A DNA stretch of 47,859 bases from assembly GCA_023432565.1 (NCBI GenBank), contig JAEYUL010000210.1, positions 1 through 47,859 of the forward strand. Reading direction: 5' to 3'. The position numbers and the translations under genes are program-made. Positions 8,030-14,638 of this stretch are shown in pieces (position 1 is the first letter of the stretch; every line of letters starts with the position of its first letter). A model generated the notes under the pieces. The model was not told the DNA's origin. It was given only the letters and a program-made list of their open reading frames with translations, and made no database searches. Source of the stretch: Actinomycetes bacterium. Lineage in GTDB: Bacteria; Actinomycetota; Actinomycetes; Actinomycetales; Cellulomonadaceae.

Positions 8030-9690
8030 CCGCCCGAGCCCGTGCGGTCGTGATCGGCGCGGGCATCTCCGGCCTGGCCACCGCGGCGCTGCTCGCACGC
8101 GAGGGGTACGACACCGAGGTGGTCGAGCAGCAGCCCGTCGTGGGCGGGCGTGCCGCGACCTGGCAGCACGAGGGGTTCACGTTCGACCTCGGCCCGTCGT
8201 GGTACCTCATGCCCGAGGTGTTCGACCACTTCTTCCGCCTGTGCGGCACGAGCGCGGCAGCCGAGCTCGACCTGGTGCGCCTGGACCCCGCCTACCGGGT
8301 CTTCTTCGAGGGTGACGACTTCGAGGGTGATGGCTTCGGGGGTGATGGCTTCGAGGGTGATGGCTTCGAGGGTGATGGCCCGGCCGGGCCGTCGTCGGTC
8401 GACGTGCGCACCGGCGCCGCCCACGAGGCGTTCGAGGAGCTCGAACCCGGCTCGAGCGGAGCGCTGAGCACGTACCTCGGCTCCGCGCGTGAGGCGTACG
8501 ACCTCGCGTTGCGCCACTTCCTGTACGACACCTACGTGCGTCCGACCAACCTGCTGCGACGCGACCTGCTGCGTCGCGGTCCGCGCCTCGCGCGCCTGCT
8601 GGGGACGTCGCTCGAACGGTTCGTCGCGGCGCAGTTCTCCGATCGCCGCGCGCGCCAGGTGCTGGGCTATCCCGCAGTGTTCCTCGGGACCTCGCCCGAG
8701 CGCGCGCCCAGCCTGTACCACCTGATGAGCCACGCCGACCTCACCGAGGGCGTGCTCTACCCGCGCGGCGGCTTCGGCACCGTGATCGACGCCGTGCTGC
8801 GGTGCGCGACGCGCGCCGGCGTGCGCGTGCGGACCGGGGCACGCGTCACGGCCGTGCGGACCGCGCCCCTGGCCGACGCGCCACGGCGCGGACCCCGGCA
8901 CCGGGTCACCGGGGTCGAGCTGGCGGGCGGCGAGGTCCTGCCGGCCGACCTCGTCGTCGGTGCCGGTGACCTGCACGACCTCGAGACCTCCCTGCTCGAG
9001 CCGCAGCTGTCGAGCTACCCCGAGCGCTGGTGGCAGCGCCGGGACCCCGGCCCGGGCGCGGTGCTCGTGCACCTCGGGGTACGCGGCCGCGTCCCCGAGC
9101 TCGCGCACCACACGATGTTCTTCACGCGGGACTGGCGTGCCAACTTCGACGCCGTCCTCGGCTCGCGCCGGCACGTGCCGGACCCCGCGTCGTTCTACGT
9201 GTGCACGCCGTCGCGCACCGATCCGAGCACGGCACCGGCGGGCGACGAGAACCTGTTCGTGCTCGTCCCCGTGCCGGCGGACGAGCAGCTGGGCCACGGC
9301 GGGCTCGACGGCACGGGCGACCCCCTCGTCGAACGGGTCGCGGACGCCGCGATCGAGACGATCGCGACCTGGGCCGGCGTGCCCGACCTGGCGCAGCGGG
9401 TCGTGGTGCGCCGCACCGTCGGGCCCGGCGACTTCGCACGTGACCTGTCCGCCTGGCGCGGCGGCGCGCTCGGGCCCGCCCACACCCTGCGTCAGAGCGC
9501 GTTCCTGCGCGGACGCAACGCCTCGAAGCACGTCGCGGACCTGCTCTACGCCGGGGGCTCGACGCTGCCCGGCATCGGGCTGCCGATGTGCCTCATCAGC
9601 GCCGAGCTCGTCGTCAAGCGGCTGCGCGGCGAGACGACGGGGTCCCCGTTGCCCGAACCCGCCGACGTCGAGCGACAGGTGCCGGCATGA
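8026..9690 (+). CDS. crtI: phytoene desaturase with an expanded acidic repeat loop
   Basis: A 554-residue FAD-dependent CrtI-type desaturase converting phytoene to lycopene. The N-terminal dinucleotide-binding motif VIGAGISGLATAALLAREGYDTEVVEQ at about residues 6-32 and the C-terminal YAGGSTLPGIGLPMCLISAELV block are both diagnostic. Within it, residues about 95-118 hold a five-fold EGD(D/G)F repeat coded by a 15-base tandem array (8308-8379). It sits where relatives have a short surface turn between FFEG and VDVRTG, so the enzyme is probably still active. The GTG start overlaps the crtB stop and the end overlaps the ATG of crtYe. The product could in principle be a 3- or 4-step desaturated carotene; lycopene is expected from the downstream genes. 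Confidence 0.94.
   Translation: MTARARAVVIGAGISGLATAALLAREGYDTEVVEQQPVVGGRAATWQHEGFTFDLGPSWYLMPEVFDHFFRLCGTSAAAELDLVRLDPAYRVFFEGDDFEGDGFGGDGFEGDGFEGDGPAGPSSVDVRTGAAHEAFEELEPGSSGALSTYLGSAREAYDLALRHFLYDTYVRPTNLLRRDLLRRGPRLARLLGTSLERFVAAQFSDRRARQVLGYPAVFLGTSPERAPSLYHLMSHADLTEGVLYPRGGFGTVIDAVLRCATRAGVRVRTGARVTAVRTAPLADAPRRGPRHRVTGVELAGGEVLPADLVVGAGDLHDLETSLLEPQLSSYPERWWQRRDPGPGAVLVHLGVRGRVPELAHHTMFFTRDWRANFDAVLGSRRHVPDPASFYVCTPSRTDPSTAPAGDENLFVLVPVPADEQLGHGGLDGTGDPLVERVADAAIETIATWAGVPDLAQRVVVRRTVGPGDFARDLSAWRGGALGPAHTLRQSAFLRGRNASKHVADLLYAGGSTLPGIGLPMCLISAELVVKRLRGETTGSPLPEPADVERQVPA
8308..8379 (+). repeat. 15-bp tandem repeat inside crtI, about 4.8 copies
   Basis: In-frame units GAGGGTGATGGCTTC start at 8308, 8323, 8338, 8353 and 8368, with few substitutions (GAC GAC in the first, GGG for GAG in the third; the last is cut short). 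The product is the pentapeptide EGDGF repeated. Near-identical units suggest recent slippage expansion, and copy number may vary between strains. Confidence 0.9.
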
Positions 9691-10079
9691 CCGGGCTCTA
9701 CCTGACGTGCCTGCTCCTGTCGGCGGCGGGCGTCGCGCTGATCGACCGCCGCTGGCGGCTCGCCGCATGGCGGGACGTCCCGCGCTCAGGGCGCCGCACC
9801 CTGGCGCTCGTCGCGGTCGGGTCGGCCGTCCTGCTCGTCTGGGACCTGGCGGCGATCGCGCTGGGGTTCTACGGCAAGGGCGCGAGCCCGGCCATGCTCG
9901 ACGTGTGGCTGGCTCCTCACCTGCCGCTCGAGGAGGTCGTGTTCGTCGCGTTCCTGTCCTACACGACCCTGGTGACCGCCGGAGGGTGCGCGGCCCTGCT
10001 GCGGGTGCGCGGGACCACGAGCTCCCGCGCGCGCGACGACGTGCGGACGGGCGCGTGGCCGAGCGGGGGGCCGCGATGA
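9687..10079 (+). CDS. crtYe: C50 carotenoid cyclase subunit, CrtYe type
   Basis: A 130-residue membrane protein with about three hydrophobic helices and the lycopene cyclase domain hallmark LPLEEVVFVAFLSYTTLV at about residues 72-89, where the paired Glu residues belong to the conserved PxEE motif. Heterodimeric C50 cyclases consist of two such small subunits; the second is the next gene. The pair should cyclise the ends of flavuxanthin made by CrtEb. Whether the rings are epsilon (decaprenoxanthin) or gamma (sarcinaxanthin) cannot be read from sequence. ATGA overlaps join it to both neighbours. The C-terminal tail of about 25 residues is charged and cytosolic. Confidence 0.88.
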   Translation: MTGLYLTCLLLSAAGVALIDRRWRLAAWRDVPRSGRRTLALVAVGSAVLLVWDLAAIALGFYGKGASPAMLDVWLAPHLPLEEVVFVAFLSYTTLVTAGGCAALLRVRGTTSSRARDDVRTGAWPSGGPR

Positions 10080-10423
10080 CCTACGCGGGGCTGGCCTTGG
10101 TCGTCGTGCTGGGGTGCGCGGCGGTCACCACGGTCGCGGTCGCGACCGAGCCGCGCCGTGGGCGCACACGTTCGAGGCTCGTCGTCGTCACGCTGGGCAC
10201 CGCGCTCACGCTGAGCGTGCTGACCGTGGTGTTCGACAGCCTCATGGTCGCCGCGGACCTGTTCCGCTACGACGAGGCCGCCCTGCTCGGCTGGCGCGTC
10301 GGGCTCGCCCCGGTCGAGGATCTCGCGTGGCCGGTGGCGACCGCCCTGCTCCTGCCCGCGCTGGGGGCACTGCTCGAGACGGGCCGGACGCAGGCCGCAG
10401 GACACCCGGAGGCAGCACGATGA
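10076..10423 (+). CDS. crtYf: C50 carotenoid cyclase subunit, CrtYf type
   Basis: A 115-residue membrane protein with three hydrophobic segments and the second-subunit hallmark GLAPVEDLAWPVATALLLPAL (PVED motif at about residues 79-82). It is the partner of the preceding CrtYe-like protein in a heterodimeric C50 carotenoid cyclase. The order cyclase-cyclase-elongase equals that of the C. glutamicum crtYe-crtYf-crtEb genes; Micrococcus luteus has the elongase first. Start and stop overlap the neighbouring genes by ATGA, implying stoichiometric coupled translation of the two subunits. The e/f assignment follows gene order only. Confidence 0.87.
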   Translation: MTYAGLALVVVLGCAAVTTVAVATEPRRGRTRSRLVVVTLGTALTLSVLTVVFDSLMVAADLFRYDEAALLGWRVGLAPVEDLAWPVATALLLPALGALLETGRTQAAGHPEAAR

Positions 10424-11337
10424 CCACCGCTGGTCTCACGCGTGGCACGGACCGGCGCGCAGGCATCCGGCAGGTCGTCGGCTCGTCGCGCCCGCTGAGC
10501 TGGATCAACACCGCCTACCCGTTCGCCGCGGCCTACCTGCTCGCGGGAGGCGGCCTGGACGTCACCCTCGTCGTCGGGACGGTCTTCTTCCTGGTGCCGT
10601 ACAACCTGCTGATGTACGGGCTCAACGACGTCTGGGACCACGAGTCCGACCTGGCGAACCCCCGCAAGGGGGGCGTCGAGGGCGTCGTGCTCGACACCCG
10701 ATGGCACCGGACCACCGTGGTCGCCGCCGTCGCGACGAGCGCGCCGTTCGTCGTCGCGCTGGCCGCTCTGGCCCTCGCCGAGGGCAGCGTCGTCTCCCTG
10801 CTCGTGCTCGCCGTCAGCGTGTTCGCGGTGGTCGCCTACTCCGCTCCGCGGCTGCGGTTCAAGGAGCGGCCCGGGCTCGACTCGGTGACGTCGGCGACAC
10901 ACTTCGTCAGCCCCGCGGTGCTGGGTGTCACGCTCGCCGACGGCCGCTGGTCGTGGCCGGTCGTGGCGACACTCCTGGCGTTCTTCGCGTGGGCGTGCGC
11001 GTCGCACGCGTTCGGTGCCGTGCAGGACGTCCGGGCGGACCGCAGCGCGGGCATCGGCTCGATCGCCACGGTGCTGGGCGCCCGGCGCACGGTCCACCTC
11101 GCGCTGGGCGGGTACGCGCTCGCGGCGGTCCTGCTGCTCACCGCGGGCGCGCCCACCGCGCTCGCGGCGGTCGTGCCGCTCGCCTACCTGGTCTCGATCC
11201 TGCCGTTCCGCTCGATCACGGACGACGAGTGCGAGAGCGCGAACCGGGGCTGGCGGCGCTTCCTGTGGCTCAATATCGTCGCGGGCTTCCTGCTCACGCA
11301 GGGCCTGATCCTGGCGGCTCTGGCCGAGCGGGGCTGA
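10420..11337 (+). CDS. crtEb: lycopene elongase, UbiA family prenyltransferase
   Basis: A 305-residue polytopic prenyltransferase of the UbiA superfamily with about eight helices. The first Asp-rich motif is YGLNDVWDHESDLANPRKGG at about residues 67-86 and the second is AVQDVRADRSAGIGSIATVLG near residues 202-222. Together these bind the allylic diphosphate. In C50 pathways the enzyme adds hydroxylated C5 units to both ends of lycopene, giving nonaflavuxanthin and flavuxanthin. GGAGGCAG precedes the ATG, which overlaps the crtYf stop. It closes the pigment genes; a DNA-repair-like gene follows after one base. Confidence 0.91.
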   Translation: MTTAGLTRGTDRRAGIRQVVGSSRPLSWINTAYPFAAAYLLAGGGLDVTLVVGTVFFLVPYNLLMYGLNDVWDHESDLANPRKGGVEGVVLDTRWHRTTVVAAVATSAPFVVALAALALAEGSVVSLLVLAVSVFAVVAYSAPRLRFKERPGLDSVTSATHFVSPAVLGVTLADGRWSWPVVATLLAFFAWACASHAFGAVQDVRADRSAGIGSIATVLGARRTVHLALGGYALAAVLLLTAGAPTALAAVVPLAYLVSILPFRSITDDECESANRGWRRFLWLNIVAGFLLTQGLILAALAERG

Positions 11338-11338
11338 C

Positions 11339-11815
11339 GTGCGGATCTGGTCCCTGCACCCGGCGCACCTCGACCGCATCGGCCTCGTCGCCGGCTGGCG
11401 CGAAGGGCTGCTCGCCCAGGCCGCGCTCGCCCGGCCGGAGGGCGGCTACGGGCGCCACCCGCAGCTCGAGCGGTTCCGCATGAGCCCCGACCCGCTGGCC
11501 GCACTCGGCACGTACCTGGAGCACCTCGCGGACGAGGCCGACGAACGGGGCTACCGGTTCGACCGCAGCAGGGTCGCGGTCCGACGCTCGGGCGACCCGT
11601 CGGTCATCCACGCCCAGCTCGTGGTGACCAACGGCCAGCTCGCGCTCGAGCGCGAGCACCTGCTGGCCAAGCTCGACCGGCGCTCGCCCAGCGACGCCGC
11701 CCGCCTGCGAGCCGACCCGCTGCGCGCGCACCCGAGCTTCGTCGTCGTCCCGGGCGTCGTCGCCGCCTGGGAGAGGGCCGAGCCCCGCCCGGCGCAGGCG
11801 CCGCCGCAGCGCTGA
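11339..11815 (+). CDS. pyrimidine dimer DNA glycosylase/endonuclease V-like protein
   Basis: A 158-residue protein with the family pattern (M)RIWSLHPAHLDR at the N-terminus, WREGLLAQ, GYGRHPQLERF, RGYRFDRSRV, VTNGQL and a final HPSFVVVPGVVAAWE block, all typical of the PDG family related to phage T4 endonuclease V. T4 enzyme cuts at UV-induced cyclobutane dimers using the amine of Thr2 and Glu23. Here WRE gives a Glu at residue 22 that aligns with Glu23, but the aligned first residue would be Met1 itself, so the nucleophile is unclear and the activity should be treated as likely, not proven. The GTG start lies 1 base after the crtEb stop, placing it in the carotenoid operon. Its stop codon lies in the loop of the terminator hairpin. 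Confidence 0.82.
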   Translation: MRIWSLHPAHLDRIGLVAGWREGLLAQAALARPEGGYGRHPQLERFRMSPDPLAALGTYLEHLADEADERGYRFDRSRVAVRRSGDPSVIHAQLVVTNGQLALEREHLLAKLDRRSPSDAARLRADPLRAHPSFVVVPGVVAAWERAEPRPAQAPPQR

Positions 11816-11837
11816 GGCCTGCGCTGCGGGCGGCGCC
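11797..11837. terminator. bidirectional hairpin terminator
   Basis: The 16-base arm GGCGCCGCCGCAGCGC (11797-11812) pairs with 11821-11837 with a single bulged base, around an 8-base loop that contains the TGA stop of the endonuclease-like gene. It lies between converging operons (carotenoid and GH81). There is no U-tract, as is common in high-GC actinobacteria. Confidence 0.65.
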
Positions 11838-11855
11838 GTGCCGAGCGGCCCGCCG

Positions 11856-13910
11856 TCACTCGTGCGCGGCCACGAAGGCGAGCAGTGCCGCGCGGGAGGT
11901 CGCACCGTCGATCGCGTCCGCCGGGACGCTCAGGAGCCGCCCCCACGCCTCGGCGGCCTCGTCGGGACCCGCGAGCGCGAGATAGGCCAGGAGGTAGCCG
12001 CCGAAGGTCTCGGCGGTACCGTCGGACCCGGCCTCGGCCACCGCGGCCCGGATGCGCTGCGGGTCGACGCCGTGAGCCAGCGCGGCCTGGGCGGGCCCCA
12101 TGGGGATGAGCTGGATGCCGAGGATCGCACTCGGCTCGGGGCTGAACCACGTCGCGTAGTCCCGCTTGCCGCCCCACACGAGCGAGACGATCTCGTGCGA
12201 GTACCCGGGGACCGCCTCGGGCGCGAGCCAGTAGGTCCGGGCGGCCGCCGACTCGGTGGACGCGAGCCAGGTCGCCTGCGCGAGCAGGTCGTCCTGGCCG
12301 GACGCCTGCGCCCACAGGCCGAGCCCGTTCCACGCGTTGACCGCCTCGGAGCTGGACTCCTGGTTGTTGCCGTCGGCGAAGGGGGCGCTGCCCGAGGCCC
12401 ACGAGTGACCGCTGTAGGGGTCGAACGTGCGCAGCTCGGGCAGCTCCTCGCTCGCGGCGGCGGAGGCCACATCCGCCGCGAGCAGGTCGAGCACGGGCGC
12501 CAGGTCGTGCGCGAGCTGCGGGTCGTCCGCCGCCAGCAGCCCGCCGGCGGCCAGCAGGTAGCCGTAGTGGAAGTGGTGGTCGTTGAGGTTCTCGGAGCCG
12601 AACGCGGGCGTGAGCCCGACGACCGAGCGCGACCGGGGGTCGTACACGAAGCACCGGGCCTCGCGTTCCTGGCACCCGTCGGGCTGCGTCCACTCACGCA
12701 GCGCGTCGGCCGTGCGTGCGCGCAGGTCCGCCACGACGTCTTCCGCACCGAGCTCCTCGCCCAGCACGACGAGCGCGGCCGCCCGGAACAGCCCCTTGCT
12801 GCCGAAGTAGGTGTCGGAGTCGAACGGGCGCGTGGCCGCGACGTCGTCGACGAGCGCCGCGCGGATCGCCGCCCTCTGCTGCGCCGAGACCTCGCTCACG
12901 TCGGGCACCGCTGCCGGCGCCACGGTGGGCGCGAACGCCGTCAGCCGGGAGCCGGCGCACAGCTCGAGCGGGCCGCCCACGCTCGCGTACACACCGAGGC
13001 CGCAGCCCGCACGCGCGGGCTGGTCACCGGCGCGGTGGTGAGGCGCGAGCACGTACGCGCCCTCGCCTCCCGCGGTCCGGTACGTCAACGTGGTGCGCGC
13101 CTGCCGCGCGTCCACGCCGTAGGTCACGTCGACGCGCTCGACGGGGTGCTGGGCGGCGGCCGCCAGGACCGTCGCGGACGCGCTCGTCGCGCCCTGCGGC
13201 AGGGCGTACCACCCCACGACCTCTCCCCGCGAGAGGCTGGTCGCGCCCCCCACGAAGTCCGGTCCCTGCACGGCCCACGTCGCTCCGGCGACCTCGCCCT
13301 GCGCGGTTGCCGGCCCGTCCGGCGTCGCGCTGAGTCCTCCGTCGGTGCGCACGGTCACGTCGCGCGCGGCGGTGAAGGTCACCACCGGTGAGCCCTCCGC
13401 GAGGGCGACGTGGCCGAGCACGTCGCCGTCCGCGTCACGCAGCTCCAGGGTCACCGCCACCGGGTCGGCTGCGCTCACCACCGCGCTCGCCGCCCCGACG
13501 TCGACCGTCAGCGCAGGCACGTGCGGGCCCGCGATCGTCGTCTCGGTGCCCACGGGCCGCGGCAGCCCGAGAGTGAACCCCGAGTCCGTGAGCTGCAAGG
13601 ACAGCGGCTGGGCGAACACGGGCTGGTCACCGAAGACCAGCCCGCTGTACCAACGGTTGGACTGCGGCACGACCGAGCCCTGCACGCGCGCCGACGGCAG
13701 CTCGGTGGCGACCTCACGCGCCGGCAGGCGTGCGACCAGAGCGGCCGCGTCCGGCCGCGGCGGCTCGGCGTCCGGCGGGCCCGCGGGCAGGCGATCCTGC
13801 GTCGCGGACGCCGCGTCGGCGTCGCGCACCACGGCCCCGTACACCACGGCCACCCCGACGAGCGCACCGAGCACGACGACCGCGGAGACGAGCCACGCGC
13901 GCCGGGTCAC
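11856..13910 (-). CDS. GH81 endo-beta-1,3-glucanase, membrane-anchored or secreted
   Basis: A 684-residue protein with one N-terminal hydrophobic segment (WLVSAVVVLGALVGVAVVYGAVV, residues about 5-27) that acts as signal or anchor, so the enzyme works outside the membrane. The N-terminal beta-rich part shows NRWYSGLVFGDQPVFAQPLSLQ; the C-terminal helical catalytic part shows LNDHHFHYGYLLAAGG (about residue 440), TFDPYSGHSWASG and GNNQESSSEAVNAWNGLGLW (about 512-530), the GH81 signatures including the catalytic Glu cluster. GH81 enzymes cut linear beta-1,3-glucan (laminarin, curdlan). The GTG start overlaps the stop of the adaptor gene as GTGA; the frame is open further upstream but only as an antisense shadow. 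Placement downstream of a glycosyltransferase suggests trimming or release of the polymer made by the operon. Confidence 0.9.
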   Translation of the reverse strand: MTRRAWLVSAVVVLGALVGVAVVYGAVVRDADAASATQDRLPAGPPDAEPPRPDAAALVARLPAREVATELPSARVQGSVVPQSNRWYSGLVFGDQPVFAQPLSLQLTDSGFTLGLPRPVGTETTIAGPHVPALTVDVGAASAVVSAADPVAVTLELRDADGDVLGHVALAEGSPVVTFTAARDVTVRTDGGLSATPDGPATAQGEVAGATWAVQGPDFVGGATSLSRGEVVGWYALPQGATSASATVLAAAAQHPVERVDVTYGVDARQARTTLTYRTAGGEGAYVLAPHHRAGDQPARAGCGLGVYASVGGPLELCAGSRLTAFAPTVAPAAVPDVSEVSAQQRAAIRAALVDDVAATRPFDSDTYFGSKGLFRAAALVVLGEELGAEDVVADLRARTADALREWTQPDGCQEREARCFVYDPRSRSVVGLTPAFGSENLNDHHFHYGYLLAAGGLLAADDPQLAHDLAPVLDLLAADVASAAASEELPELRTFDPYSGHSWASGSAPFADGNNQESSSEAVNAWNGLGLWAQASGQDDLLAQATWLASTESAAARTYWLAPEAVPGYSHEIVSLVWGGKRDYATWFSPEPSAILGIQLIPMGPAQAALAHGVDPQRIRAAVAEAGSDGTAETFGGYLLAYLALAGPDEAAEAWGRLLSVPADAIDGATSRAALLAFVAAHE

Positions 13911-14638
13911 CCGAAGACCCCGCGGACATAGGACGTCACGGCGTCGGAGACGGTCGTCACCACCCCGTCGTTGCGCAGCGACAGACGGGCCTGCACGGGC
14001 GTCCCGGACCCGACGAGCCCGTTCTGGTCGCCGTCGACGAGCTCGTCGGACGCGATCGTCACGAGCGCGAGCGCCTCGCCGCCGACGGTCGTCACCTGGA
14101 CGCGCTCGACGTGACCGGCGAGCGTGGCGGTGTTGGGCAGCTCGATCGTGACCTGAGCGTCGTCGGGCACGCGCGCGTACTCCTTGGGCGAGAGCGTGTA
14201 CTCGGCCTGGACGTACAGCGAGCCGGCGATCTGCACGGTCGCCAGGCGGTCGGCGGCGGAGACGAAGGTGCCCTGCCGTGCGGCGACCTCCGTCACGGTC
14301 CCGTCCTGGGTGGCCAGGACGACGAGGTTGCCGTCGGCGTCGATCGTCGTCGCCTGGCCCGCGGTGCTCACGGTCCCGAGCGCCAGGTCGCGGTCGAGAG
14401 CGGCTGAGTCGAGCACGAAGAGCGGATCGCCCTGCGTGACCACGTCTCCCGGTGCGACGTGCTCGGCGACGACGAGGCCCGCGTACGGCGTGCCGACGAC
14501 GTAGGTCTCGCTGAGGATCTGCGCGGAGTCGCTCGCGGCGACGGCGCGCGTCTGGTTGACGTGGTAGGTCGCGTAGGCCGCGATCAGCAGGACGAGGACG
14601 CTCCCCACGAACAGCTTGAGTCGTACGCGCCAGGTCAT
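13907..14638 (-). CDS. HlyD-like membrane fusion/adaptor protein of a polysaccharide export operon
   Basis: A 243-residue protein with one N-terminal membrane helix (LKLFVGSVLVLLIAAYATY, residues about 7-25) and an extracytoplasmic domain. Biotinyl-lipoyl-like half motifs are visible: YVVGTPYAGLVVAEHVAPGDVVTQGDPLFVLD and, after a very short or absent hairpin, ATQDGTVTEVAARQGTFVSAADRLATVQ. This resembles HlyD/Alg44-type periplasmic adaptors, here shortened as expected for a Gram-positive without outer membrane. It is joined by ATGA to the glycosyltransferase and by GTGA to the GH81 gene, so it probably binds the synthase or the emerging polymer. The exact role is an inference. Confidence 0.78.
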   Translation of the reverse strand: MTWRVRLKLFVGSVLVLLIAAYATYHVNQTRAVAASDSAQILSETYVVGTPYAGLVVAEHVAPGDVVTQGDPLFVLDSAALDRDLALGTVSTAGQATTIDADGNLVVLATQDGTVTEVAARQGTFVSAADRLATVQIAGSLYVQAEYTLSPKEYARVPDDAQVTIELPNTATLAGHVERVQVTTVGGEALALVTIASDELVDGDQNGLVGSGTPVQARLSLRNDGVVTTVSDAVTSYVRGVFG

